DNA of 64,000 nt, taken from contig NC_089855.1 in NCBI RefSeq assembly GCF_036373705.1, forward strand, positions 11,737,219 to 11,801,218, written 5' to 3'. The DNA comes from Amia ocellicauda (taxonomy: Eukaryota > Chordata > Actinopteri > Amiiformes > Amiidae). Shown in pieces: positions 36,766-49,312 of the stretch. How positions within the stretch are numbered: the first letter of the stretch is position 1; every line of letters starts with the position of its first letter. Below the pieces are notes generated by a model. It had not been told where the DNA came from. It made no database searches and worked only from the letters and a program-made list of their open reading frames with translations. Position numbers and translations under genes: made by a program.

Positions 36766-36787
36766 TTGTTATTATTATTATTATTAT
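36766..36787. repeat. Microsatellite (TTA)n
   Basis: About seven ATT/TTA units next to a SINE-like motif. Confidence 0.85.
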
Positions 36788-36798
36788 TTTTATTTCTT

Positions 36799-36828
36799 GG
36801 CAGACGCCCTTATCCAGGGTGACTTACA
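36799..36828. repeat. SINE-like conserved motif, second occurrence
   Basis: GGCAGACGCCCTTATCCAGG followed by GTGACTTACA; see 34575. Confidence 0.5.
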
Positions 36829-36904
36829 ACATAAGTGCAAAACAAAGTGCAAAGGAATCATGGCATTGCCAGCTGTTTATGAAGTCTCATAAGATCCTCT
36901 ATAC

Positions 36905-37120
36905 TAGGGATGGCCAGCCTTGTTTTTGGAGAGCCCCAATCCTGCAGGTTTTAAGATTTCTCTCAATCACCAAGAACTGAATGTCCTGAAAACGGGTACA
37001 TTGTGCCTAATTAAGATCCGCAATTGGCTCAATTAAGCAATTCATTATCTGGATAAACCAAAAACATTGTAGGCCCTGTGGCTCTTCAGGACCAGGGATA
37101 CCCACCTCTGCACTATAGAA
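36905..37120. mobile_element. Possible short non-autonomous DNA element
   Basis: The ends AGGGATGGCCAGCCTTGTTT and, reverse complemented, AGGTGGGTATCCCTGGTCCT are loosely inverted, and both continue into an AGAGCC block. This resembles fish hAT-type MITEs. Target-site duplication is not clear. Confidence 0.4.
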
Positions 37121-37334
37121 TACCTTTTAAAACAATCAGTTGGTCCCAAATAAATTATAATTACCAGTAAGAAGATGGTATGCTTGGATTTGCTGGACAA
37201 AAGCTTTGGAAGTGTGCTTTTGACAACATTTATGAATATGGTGTTTGTTTAGTTATCCCTATCCCTATTGGGTTATGATTTTAATTGTTTTCTGGAAGTC
37301 ATTGACATACCACACAAATCAAAGGACTAATTAA

Positions 37335-37491
37335 ATCAAAACTTTGACCCACCCGCTAATAGCAAACTAAAAAACTGTACATCATAGCGGTTACATTTAT
37401 GATTAGAAGAAAGTGGCATCTTACTAAAAATGCAGCTGCAACTGAGTACAGTTCTGTAGATTTCTGTTAGTGGGTGGGTCAAAGTTTTGAT
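37335..37491. mobile_element. 157-bp inverted-repeat element flanked by TTAA
   Basis: The ends read ATCAAAACTTTGACCCACCC and its complement. The match extends to 28 bp with two mismatches, and a further ACTGTAC/GTACAGT pair is nested inside. TTAA flanks both sides (37331-37334, 37492-37495). No coding potential. TTAA duplication recalls piggyBac-mobilised elements, but the end bases are not the usual CCY of that family. Confidence 0.65.
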
Positions 37492-37672
37492 TTAATCCCA
37501 ACCTAAGTGTTCAAGAAGGTATTGCTTGTACTTCAGTTTTAATTTTTGCCTTGCAAATAATCTGGCTTCCCTCAACATTCCCCTCTCAAGGTGTGCTAAA
37601 AATGACTTCTCAGAATTGCAGATGGAATGCATTTATTTACTAAGCAAGCTGTAGTTGGGAGGGTAAGTGTTA

Positions 37673-38569
37673 CACCGATCAGCCATAACTTTATGACCAC
37701 CTGCCTAATACTGTGTAGGTCCCCCTTTTGCCGCCAAAACAGCCCTGACCCATCGAGGCATGGACTCCACTAGACCTCTGAAGGTGTGCTGTGGTATCTG
37801 GCACCAAGACGTTAGCAGCAGATCCTTTAAGTCCTGTAAGTTGCGAGGTGGGGCCTCCATGGATCGGACTTGTTTGTCCAGCACATCCCACAGATGTTCG
37901 ATAGGATTGAGATCTGGGGAATTTGGAGGCCAAGTCAACACCTTGAACTCATGATTCATCAGACCAGGCCACCTTCCTCCATTGCTCCGTGGTCCAGTTC
38001 TGATGCTCACATGCCCGTTGTAGGCGCTTTCGGCAGTGGACAGGGGTCAGCATGGGCACCCTGTCTGGTCTGCGGCTACGCAGCCCCATACGCAACAAAC
38101 TGCGATGCACTGTGTGTTCTGACACCTTTCTATCAGAACCAGCATGAACTTTTTCATCAATTTGAGCTACAGTAGCTCGTCTGTTGGATCGGACCACACG
38201 GGCCAGCCTTCGCTCCCCACGTGCATCAATGAGCCTTGGCCGCCCATGACCCTGTCGCCGGTTCACCACTTTTCCTTCCTTGGACCACTTTTGATAGGTA
38301 ATGACCACTGCAGACCGGGAACACCCTACAAGAGCTGCAGTTTTGGAGATGCTCTGACCCAGTCGTCTAGCCGTCACAATTTGGCCCTTGTCAAAGTCGC
38401 TCAGATCCTTACGCTTGCTTATTTTTCCTGCTTCTAACACATCAACTTTGAGGACAAAATGTTCACTTGCTGCCTAATATATCCCACCCACTGACAGGTG
38501 CCATGATAACGAGATTATCAGTGTTATTCACTTCACTGTCAGTGGTCATAATGTTACGGCTGATTGGTG
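37673..38569 (-). mobile_element. Tc1-like element, internally deleted
   Basis: Ends are CACCGATCAGCCATAACTTT and, reverse complemented, CACCAATCAGCCGTAACATT, flanked by TA at 37671-37672 and 38570-38571. Only 897 bp long. The transposase is on the minus strand. Confidence 0.92.
37691..38440 (-). pseudogene. Tc1-like transposase lacking the central catalytic region
   Basis: The 163-codon frame 37949-38440 starts [20 protein letters not shown], contains both helix-turn-helix parts and stops soon after WSDES, the first catalytic Asp. A deletion then joins to a second frame (to about 37705) with [20 protein letters not shown] and the C-terminal AAKGGPTQY. The segment with the second Asp (QQDNAP-type) is gone, so the triad is incomplete. 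It resembles the intact 49313 element in architecture but is only moderately similar. Confidence 0.88.
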
Positions 38570-38571
38570 TA

Positions 38572-41282
38572 TCTGATGGATCAACTTTGCATGCATTTAG
38601 ATAAGTTTTCACTCCACATTTGTTTCTTCTACTTGTCAAATATTTTGTAGTATTGTCAATGTTGCTGCAATGTTTTTTTTTGTTTTTGTTTTTTATTGCT
38701 TGAATGACCAGAGCAGAGTATCTCCCAATAAATGGTTTTCTTGTCAAAGTTCCTACCAGAAATGATCAGACATTCAGCTTTTCTAGAAAAATAGTAAATC
38801 TGATTTACATAAATTCAATGATGCCAACATGATGATAGATGGATTATAGAAGATGGCTTTTAAAGCTTTGCCTGACATGCAATATTGATCCAGACTCATC
38901 ATGCATAGGTTTAGGTCACTACTTTCTGTGAAGACTCCAAAATCACACCCAAATTCATACTGGTTTTAAGCTTAATTGATATATTGTGCTTTGGGATTTA
39001 CATTACACATGTCACATATATTAATTTTTTAAATTAAATTAGTACTTCTAAAGTAGAACAGTGTGGATTTTTCAAGCCATACTAAAATGTTCAAATTTAA
39101 TTTTGCATTTTGATTTAATAATGTAGTAAATGTATATATAAAGTTTGATCTCATCCAGTTGTATTTATTCACCATGCTTATTCATTATTCTTATTCATCA
39201 GATGTCTTTTTACTATAATTGATGTCACAGTTTGATCATTCTTCATCTTTTCTACCGGAAAGAGTAGAAAATTAATACTTCATAAATTATATTTTTAATT
39301 GTAGAATATCAGAATATAAGATTGTGTTTTTTTATTTATTATTTGTTAGATCATTATCTGTAAAGGACTGAATATTCCTAATGTCTTACTTTTCTAAAGT
39401 GTATTTTTAATCTATAATTCAGAATACATTCTTCCAAATATGAAAGCTGTCCGTCTGTTTGTCCGTCCGTCTGTATGTCCCTTCCCCCTGATGGCTGTTG
39501 TTCTGTTTTTTGTTTTTTTTTATACACCCATGTCTGTTTGGCCATTTGTAACACATGCTACATGGTATATTTTTGCTTAGTAGTGAACTAATATTCAAAA
39601 TTGTTCAGCTTGTTAAATGTAGATGTCTTGTGATCAACACACAGTAATTCAGCTTGAATTGACTTAACACTCTACCCTTCATATCATTTCAAAACAGATA
39701 CAAAGCCATTCACTATACTACTTTGTCATACCTGGAAAAACTGCTAGAATTGTTGTATACTGTGGTATACTTGGTTTTATATATTGACATTTTGAAATAA
39801 AACCAACCTTTTGTATGAAATGCCTATTTAAGATAATAAATGTACTTCACTTGCCTTTTATATTGTTATGTTACTAATACTCTATTTTACACACTACTGG
39901 CAAACCATTCTGACTGATTTGGTTCCTCTTCAGCAATAAACATCTAATTTACACAGGGGATGGTAAATTTAATCAGAACTTTTAAAATGATGTAACTTTT
40001 TCAATTGCACCTTTTTTCCAAATAATTGCATTTGTTTTAATACATTATGTATATTTGTGTCTGTGTGTGTGTGTAATAATGTAATATATATGCATCTGTT
40101 TCTTATAGAAATAATTCTTGACTAGTTAACGTACAGCCAGCACACACAGTGAACGTGCTTATTCTTAATTTATGATGTTTTGAAACAACCTATCCCAAAA
40201 TTAGGGGATTGCTTGCGTCTGGGTTGAGCTGATGATTAGCAGGTTTTAAAACTGCAGCCATGTATTCTACATAAAATTAAATATATGCCTTTAAATTTAA
40301 AAAGTAAAAAGGGCTGAGAACAGGCACTTGATAGTTTAGATCCCTTAAAAATTACCTGGATTACCTTAATTTAAGTTTGATTCTCTACTATAAGTGTTGC
40401 ATGAACTACTCTCATCAATCAGATCATATATTTTGATGTTGCAAACTCACAAATGCACATGAAAATAAAGTGCCCAAAAAGGATAGTTGTGCCTAAGATA
40501 TATCATTGAATCTCAAGGAAAAAATAAATACACAACCACAACCACATAAATTGATCTGAACCTTCGTCAAATGGATTGCATTTAAAGCAGCAAAGGTTAT
40601 AAATCATTACCAGAGCACCACAAAAGCGCTACATGGTAGATTGTATAGGAATAACCATTTTTAATTGTGAAGTGAATTGCAGATTTAAAAGCAGTACACC
40701 TTGAGTGGTAAAAGAAAACTCAAACACCAAAGACATTTTAAAATATTTCCTGTAATTGTGTCTGAACATACAAGACAAGAAAGATAAAAGCAATACTGGA
40801 ATCGATTGGTCATGTGTACATGCACACTAGATCCCATAACATCTCACTCTTGTGTCTTATCATTAGTCGTTTTAAGTGTTGGTTCACTTTATATAAAACT
40901 CTGTAAAAGGTATTCATAGTATATCAAATTTTGAACTGGAATACCTTTTCCACTTTTAGGTGTACAAAATGTTCATAATCATGATTTGCCTTCATTTGGC
41001 ACTGGGAGTAATAACTTATATGTTTTTAAATGATGTTTGTTTTCTATATTTTGTTACATTTAATAATCATGCTTACACTTCAAATGCATTCAAAAGGAAA
41101 TCTCATGTCAGTGCATGCAAACGCTCTTTGTAAAGCATCTATCAGGCCACTAGAGCTCCATGTTAGTTATTTTTTTAATATGAATTCAAATAGTAAGGTT
41201 GTTAGTAGAAGTATTAATACTGGTAGTACTTCTTTATAATCAGTATGCATCTGATTAGACATCTTTCCAGATCAAATTCTCT
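38572..41282. other. C2orf49-FHL2 intergenic region and FHL2 3' end
   Basis: These two genes converge. No gene or recognised repeat is seen apart from a CTGT/CCGT simple tract near 39447-39480 and scattered AT-rich runs. The FHL2 3' untranslated region must lie in the right part, but no canonical minus-strand AATAAA was picked out with confidence. Confidence 0.45.
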
Positions 41283-44200
41283 TCACATGTCTTTGCCACA
41301 TTCAGGGCACAAGATGTCGTCTCTCTCGGTCAGGAATCCTCGGCCGACCAGGGAGACGGAACACTTTTTGCAGTTGAAGCAATCGTTGTGCCACTGGCGT
41401 TCCTCAAAGGAGATGTATTTGCTCCCTCCAAGTCCTATGTAGATGAAAGAACAACAAGCATATGAAGGTGTAGAATGCCTAAATAAATCGGGGGATAATG
41501 TATGATAGTGTGAGAAGAACTAAAAGACCTTTGTGTGTATTAGGACTATTCGTTTCAAGAGGTTATTCCTGTTCACACTGTATACTTCAGACTCTTGCCA
41601 AAGAATTCCTTACAATGGAAGTATAATTTATACCTCGAAAAAAGCATTGGGCATTCAGGAAGTCATTGGAAAGCTGCCATCCTAAGAATAAGTCTTACCG
41701 CTAGAGAATTATAATTTAATACAGGCTGTACTATTCACCAACCGAGGCAATTTATCATAAGTGGAGGTGAGATCTGTGGATTTTTCCCACTGGGTAAATT
41801 ATTATAATCGATTTTTATGGCAGAGTGATTGTAATGTATTTTATCAGCAAAAACAAATAACTAACCAGAGATGGATTTGTTTATCTGTTAATCAAGTAGT
41901 ATTAGGTGGTTGCACTTTAAAGGGGACTTTGAGAATTCTAAATGACGTGATAAAAAGATCTACTTGATTACAATCCATTACATTTATATTAATAACACTT
42001 TTTTGTTGCTTTGTTCTGTGTCAAGGAATGTTTTTCTTGTGGTTCTAAAGAATATTGTTTGAAATTCAACAAGCAACATTAGTAATGGTCTACCAGTTAG
42101 GTATACTATGTGAAAAGATTAGTTATTAGTTAGAATTCCCCGAAAATGGTATACTGAGAAGAAAAGGCTCAATCAGCAGGTGAAGATAAATTAAGATCTT
42201 TAGATTAAGTCATATTGAGGGGAAAGGATTAATTTATCCTGAGATGAACAGTAATGAAGATGTTAGTTTATTGACTTTATAAAATAGTCTGTGTATTAGT
42301 CTTTATTTTTCCATTTAACAAGGCTAATTAGAGTTTGGTAATAATTAGTAAGAAATGACATTATCTAACCAATCAACGTTTTTGATGGTATTGCATTCAG
42401 TGGTCGGTTTATTTTTCTCTGTCTAATGTTGAATTTAATTTGGGGGTTGAAAGGCCTTTGAAATTAGATATTCATGAGACACTCTTCTAATGAAATCTTA
42501 ATGTGTTTTCCAGACACACAAAGAGCGAAAGGATAATAACAGGACATACCGCTGATTGGGTTTGTGCATCCAGCACACTTTTTGGCATACAGATTACAGA
42601 AGCAGTTCAGGCAGTATGCAAAATCATCCCGAGACGTGAAGCGTTGTCCAGACAGCTGCTTCTTGCATCCAGTGCACAGAAAGCAGTCCTTGTGCCAGGG
42701 CTGCTCACGGTAAGTCACTCCGCCAGTCGTGATGGGCTGTCAGGAAAGAAGGGATCATTTTAAATCTTATGAGGCAAGGTGGCTGTTTAATTATACCTTG
42801 ACAGAAACATTGGCAAATATGTACAAGACACTTGCAGTTCAAAATACTGGAACACTAGTGGGTGCTACTGCCATTACAATGTCAATTTCAGTTTGTGATT
42901 TTATTATATGACACTAATCACAAATAAAGGTAACAACACGAAAGAGCAGCGGTTAATCTGTCAGAGCTAGGAAATAATATTTTAGAGCCTTTGGACCTTG
43001 TTTTTTAGAAAAGGTAGGCAAAAATAGTATCATTTTATATTTGGAGACTACAGAGAATGCTTAGAAAAATCCATATCTCTGCTATACACTTTGAGATGCC
43101 TACCTTTTTGCACTGCACACATTGCATGGCAAACTGCTTCTCGTAACATGGCACGCAATAATTGTGGGTCTCCTTAGGAATGAAGCTCTTGGTTCCTATG
43201 GGCTGCTGGCAGCGGTGGCAGGTGAAGCAGGTCTCATGCCAGCTATTGCCTTTGTGCTCCATCTTACGGGTGCCTGTTGGAGATAAATGCAAGGTTTTCA
43301 GTCCTATCATTAAAAAAAAAATGGCAAAGAATGCCTGTTGTGCTCTTAATTGGATTCACTTTAATGAGAGGCTTATTAATTTGGCAGATCCCTTTAAGAA
43401 ATGAGAGAATCCAAAAGCAGCAAGACCTCATTGTTCAGGCTTGGGGTTTCCTTTTTACTGGTTCTTTTATTTTCATCATTTTTAAAGACATTCACAAATC
43501 AGCTCTAATAGCTACTAAATATAAGACATGCTTTGGTCCACCACCTGAATCTCAGTATGATTCCCCAGACTTACATTTTCATTATTGAATACAGCAGAAC
43601 GAATGTGCCAGTACATCCCACAGCTCTACACAAGCAGACACAGGATTCATACATAACAAACACGACTTATTATATACAAGCAAAGGAAATGAAATAGGTC
43701 AAAACAGATGCAATCTACACACAAGCAGGCTGAAGAAGGTCTGTCTTTGATTTAAATCGGTAAGTCACTAAGCATTTTAAACTGGGTAAATAGCATTTCA
43801 GAGTTTGGTTGCAAATAAGAGCAGTAGGCCTCTTGGTTTCCCACGCACAAGCTGTTATCATATTTTCACAGCCTTTCTTTTCTTTGCTGCTACTACTTGT
43901 AATCTTGATCCTGGTCTTTTAAAGTCATTATGTACTCTTGCAGTAAGACTATGATGACTTATCTCATGGTTATTTCTGAACATCCTAATGAGCCGTATTT
44001 CCCTTGACTGATTTAACCATCTCTGTCCATCAGGTAGAGACTCAGTCTACATGTGTCTCTGTCTTTGTGGAGCTGGTTAAACCATTCCAACAAGTACGCC
44101 TCTCTAAGTATGTCTCCCTAGAAAAGTAAGACAATCTCGATACCAACCATGATCACATTACTATATCAGACATTTGTGTCTCAGGAGGCATGAACAGTGA

Positions 44201-47200
44201 TCAGTTTCAGTAGTCTGGGTAGAAAGTAGACTCACCAGGCATGATGGTCTTCTTGCACTCGTAGCACTTGGATGAATACTCATTGGAGTAGCACTCGGTG
44301 CACAGGAGCTGCTCATCCTTGGTGGAGAAGGGCTTGTCCACCAGGGAGCGCTTGCACTGGAAGCAATGGAAGCATTCTTCATGCCAGTGACGATCCTTGT
44401 ATGAGAGATCCTGAAATATTGCAAGAGTGGGTTAGTGAACAATGTGCCCCCACACTCTCTCACTATCCATGTCTAAGTAATCCTGTCTGTTTTTGGCTTC
44501 TGGTGTTGAACTTCTTATTGGTGTTTCTTTAGTTTATTACCAGTATGAGTGGTGATATTGTTTAATTAGTTCTTGGCTCCGCAAAGCTGACTGTGTGGGA
44601 ACACCAAGATAATGTGCTGGAGTATTACCCACATATCCATTTCTCTTTTCAATGTTTTGACTCCCATTTAAATCACTGCTGACATTTCAGATCTCATGAC
44701 AGTAAAAGTTCCTCGGTCACAGGAAGTTGGTGACACTCAAACTGTGATAACCAGATCATGGCTGGAGTGACTGGCATATTCTCTACTGCAAAAACAATTC
44801 ACAGGAAATGCAACAGTCTGGGGTCAAATGTTTGGTCTTTCCAAACAAAACCGCAAAGCCCAGTTTACAGTAAAGTGCTCTGCAGATGCCAGAACCATTA
44901 TTAATACCATGTGTTGATATTGCATTTTCAATATCCAAACATACTTTGTTTGATTGAGATTATTTGAGCTGGAAAAGCTCAATACAAATAGTTTTCAGGA
45001 TTCCTGAGCCATGAGTTAGCAGCCCTGCAGGAAGCCTTTTTTTACAATATGGAAAGTTTCCTCAATCCATTAATAACTCCCATATACCAGACTCCTGTTT
45101 CTAGTCTTTAGTAAATGTGCAGTCCCAGCTATGTTAGGCCACTGAACTCCAACTGGGACAAAAGGATGAACTGAACATCACATGTATCTATTTTTCAGAC
45201 AGAAAAACAAAACAAAACAGCAACAACAGAAATTGTCTTCATATGCCTTGTGTTATTTGAAATGTTCTGAAGCTCAGTAACCTATACTTACAGGATTGAA
45301 TATGCAGATGGGCAACCACTTATTGCTTTTACAGTCACCTAGGCTCTTGTGAGGGATTATTTATCACAACCACCTAACCTGAATCCTATAACAATGTAGC
45401 GGGCCGATTTAAAAGACTTTGTGAATGCCAGGAAATGTGAATATAAAATTTGCAATGAAGAACAAAAAAATAAAATGAAAGCAAAAAAAGCAAGTGGTAG
45501 GATAGGCCAATATAAACAAAGTACAGAGTGCAATTAAAATAGTTACTAGTGTTGCAGTTACATAAGAAGAAGAACATAAGAAAGTTTGCAAACGAGAGGA
45601 GGCCATTCGCCCCATCGTGCTCGTTTGGTGTCCATTAATAACTAAGTGATCCAAGGATCCTATCCAGTCTGATTTTAAATGTTTCCAAATTTTCAGCTTC
45701 TACCACATCACTGGGGAGTTACTTCAGTTACTTCATTTCAGGTCCCAATCAGATTCTACACTTCCAAAATAATCAGGATTCTAGATTAAGTAATATGACT
45801 TCTAAAAATGTGTGCGTGTATGTACATACCCCCTGGAAAACAAGCATTTTAAAAGTATTGTCCAGCAGCTGTACATGAGTGAATTAATAAGGAATGCATC
45901 TAAGTAAATAAACAAAAATCTAATAAACATCTTAGTTTCTCTCATAATGGCTTAGTCTTTGGATTCATAAAGTGCAGATACACATTTCATTTCTTTCTAG
46001 TCTCTGTTTATTGGTAAGCTGACTGAAGTCTTTGCCTGTAGTCAAGTGCATTGTGGGTTTTCTAATTGAGTACTGGAAAGACAGTCATCCTCAGCAAGGG
46101 CTCAGAGGGGAAGCCCTGCTGCACAATTCAGTTTCCTTGCCAAGGACAGAGCACTGATCTGACAAACTTTTCCATGTGATACCAAGTCTCATTTGTATGT
46201 GGGTATCTCATGTAGCAATACCATACATCTACAGAAGCTTAGTAACCAACAAACTAAATTTAAATAATGTAATATTGTACTCATCTTTCTTCTTCTTGAG
46301 ATATGCTGAGGAATAATTAATTACATTGATCATAAAGATCTAGTGAAATAGTAATTTGAGCCACTACTTTCTCATATGTATTGGTAGTTTGTTGTACTAT
46401 TGATTGCAGCTTAGTGTACACCTCTTTATAAAAGCCAGTGATTTCCAAATAATGTTCTTTCCTTGACTTCTGTGGTCATTTGTATGGACATTTAACTATT
46501 GCCACAGTTTTAGGACCGATTAGTCATATCATTTTAATCTCTGCTTGCACGGTTTCCTTTATCTTGCTGCAGTCACTCTTTGTAATGTGGAAACTGGATG
46601 GATTTTGCAAATTGCTTCTGCCGCATGTTAATTAATTGCAAGTAATTTCATGCTACAGCAGCTCCAGCTAAGGGTTTCTTTTTTATTATTTAGCAGCTAC
46701 TGGGAAATATGTTGCAGCCCCATGGCCTAGCTGCTCAGTGAAGTGCAATAATAATAATACAAAAAATCTAACACAGATCTGATAGTCTGAGCTCCTGACA
46801 GAGCAAGTCCTGCTGTGCTAATTTACACAGTGAGTGATTTCAGCCTGAGGAGCATTCATTCGCATACCAATGACTTCCGTAATTTTTCTGCAGAACCGCT
46901 GGATTGTCGTCTCACATTGTAACGCTCTATTTTCACTCGTAAATACATTCGGTGGCTACAAACGCCATGAGTCATCATTACTGTTTGGCCTTCCTGAACA
47001 GACCCTTCTACGACTGAGCTGAAGAATCCCAGCCATTCAGATCTGGGCCTCAGCCATGCAAATGATGCAATGATGAGGATTGTAGTGAATTTTATTAATT
47101 GTGTGTGTGACGGGGGGGTTAAAGTAATCTTCCCTCAAAATATAGAATTGTTGTTTGAAATCTTTTCAGTATGCTACTATACCTTTCTAGGTGCCTTTGT

Positions 47201-48871
47201 TCATCACCCTGCAATTACGATATTTGTGAATTTGACTGTGTCCATTAATGAATATATGTTATTCATGCCAGAAAAATAAAAATAAAAATGCATAAAAATG
47301 CACTATGAACTAGTAGCCCAAAATCAAGATAATTCTAGCTTAAAACCAGCCCAATATATTTTTTTTATGACAGACCCAAATTAAATCAATATATGTGGTG
47401 TTTCCACCCTTATTACATAAATTAATAAACCCACTTTCCCATTATTTCCTTTTTTTATTTTTTAGTGTTGAAACTGTTTACCCATAATTGTATTAAAAAT
47501 ATATATATATAATAAAAAAATAGCAGCCCCTATATTTTTAAAAAGCAATTTGTGGAGAGTGTACAGACTTGCTAAACTATAGCTATAGTGCGAGGCAGGT
47601 CTTAAACATAATTTATTTAGTCACACTCTATTGTTGTGGATCATTCTGCGCAGAAACAAAACAATTTAGCCACATGCTCACAGGAATCAGATTTTTTGAG
47701 GATGTGACACTGGGGCGTTTAGCAGTGAAAACTTGTTTCTGTCACTTTCGAATTTTGAAAAATAGAATTTAATATAAATAATTTTACATTACATTACATC
47801 AACACCTGCGCAATGTAGAAAAAAGTAGCCCAGCTTTAGGTACCCACACAAAGCCATTTTTTCATGCACAATGAAAAACAAACAAGCCCAAATTGAGTGT
47901 GAAACCACCCAGTGTGGCAACCCTGCAGCAGGGTTACAGTATGGTGGTGTATTGGCTAGCTGTATTGTAACATTTAGACGCATAATAGTGGCAGGCAGGG
48001 GAACAGTTAAAGCCATTCCATATATATTCTAAGCACAGCTCATCGAACCCTTGTATTGTTAGTAAAACAAAATGAAATAAAACAACAATTTCATTTAAAA
48101 TCCTCTTGGGTTTATTTTATACTTCATTAATAGATTACTGTATAATATTGTTATTCTGCAGGGTTCAGTGACTTTCAAATCTATGCTTTGGAACTAAATT
48201 TTCTATTTAAATGAGCAGACTGAATTATCATTTGGTTTCAGCATGAGGAGTAAGTAATGAGGAGTAAGATTTAGTTTTGATTCACAGCTTGAGACTCAAA
48301 TGGATGGTAATGAAATGCCAACAGGATATGTCAATATAGGATTTTATGAGCACGCGCTAGCGCTGTCTTAATCATTATTATATTGCTACAAAATTCAGGC
48401 CCAGACCTCAATAACATCACCTCTGCACCTTCACACCTCACTGGAAAGTGTCAAAGAATGGGAGTAAGTCTAGCGTAATTAAGTCCCAAAGGTGTACGAG
48501 CTTCAAAAAGGGGTCTGAATTAATTTGCACACGAGCAGTTCCTGTGGCAATGTTTACACTCAGAGCCAATGAATCTGAAATATGCCTCTGCATTCCTAAT
48601 GAATCGAACAGGGTGTTTGGAGCAGAAGGTGACACCGTGGATAATTGACAGTAGGCAGGCCCGTCTCCCCTGGTGGGCCAGGTGATGGCTGCCACAGGGT
48701 GGAAATGTGACATACTTTGCAGTTGCAGCCGATGGGTTTTTTGCATTCCTCGCAGGCATTGGAGTAGAGGCTCTCATAGCACTTGACACAGTACGGATTC
48801 TCCTCTCGAAGGATGTACTTCTTCCCAAACAGGGACTCTTTACAGTAGTGGCAGTCGAACCGCTCAGTCAT
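41283..48871 (-). CDS. FHL2: Four and a half LIM domains protein 2; 5 coding exons
   Basis: Coding exons are 48716-48871, 44236-44410, 43104-43273, 42550-42736 and 41283-41434. Phases fit throughout and the product is 279 residues, the same as human FHL2. It starts [20 protein letters not shown] and ends CPECGKDM. Order: N-terminal half LIM (CxxC at about 7-10), then four LIM domains with the usual Cys/His zinc ligands, such as [40 protein letters not shown] and [11 protein letters not shown]. The first coding exon starts at 48897 with 26 bp of leader. FHL2 is a zinc-finger adaptor without its own enzymatic activity that shuttles between actin structures and the nucleus and acts as co-regulator of SRF, androgen receptor and beta-catenin signalling. 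Upstream of coding exon 1 the first intron holds an intact Tc1-like element (49313-50533). Similar FHL1, FHL3 and FHL5 paralogues are less likely given the neighbours. Confidence 0.97.
45560..45718 (-). mobile_element. CR1-like LINE 3' end (copy 2, short)
   Basis: It has the same 3' end as copies at 7385 and 58738 (ACATAAGA-type tail, then GAGAGGAGGCCATTC) and breaks off after about 150 bp. It lies in the FHL2 intron between coding exons 1 and 2. Confidence 0.8.
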
Positions 48872-49293
48872 CTTGACTCCAGGGAGTCGGCTCTCTCCTA
48901 ATCGTGGAGAAGGAACACGTTAAAGCAGTTTGCTGCTTCATTAGTATTACAGGTAAACATAATTACTTCACAGATTCGTTAACATTGGGACTCTGGAGAA
49001 ATCCCCTCAAAAGGGTAGAAACATCAGTACCCCCAGAGTATTGCCATTGCAGCTCCTCTTGTTCATTTTGTATTAAATCACATTACATTTAAAATAATTA
49101 GTTACAGGCTACTTCAAGACATAAAGACCTAAGAAAGAGTCACAACCTTCAGCATAACCTAAAACTGCCTGCTTTTATCATTTACAAACAGGCAGAAGCA
49201 CTGATAGGAAACAGTGATTGCAATGAACATGACAGTTGGGGACGATACAGTAACACACATCCATACTGCTGCAGAATATGAACACTTGGAAAT

Positions 49294-49312
49294 ATATATA
49301 TATATATATATA
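49294..49312. repeat. (TA)n run at transposon insertion point
   Basis: A TA dinucleotide tract directly before the left end of the 49313 element. Confidence 0.9.
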
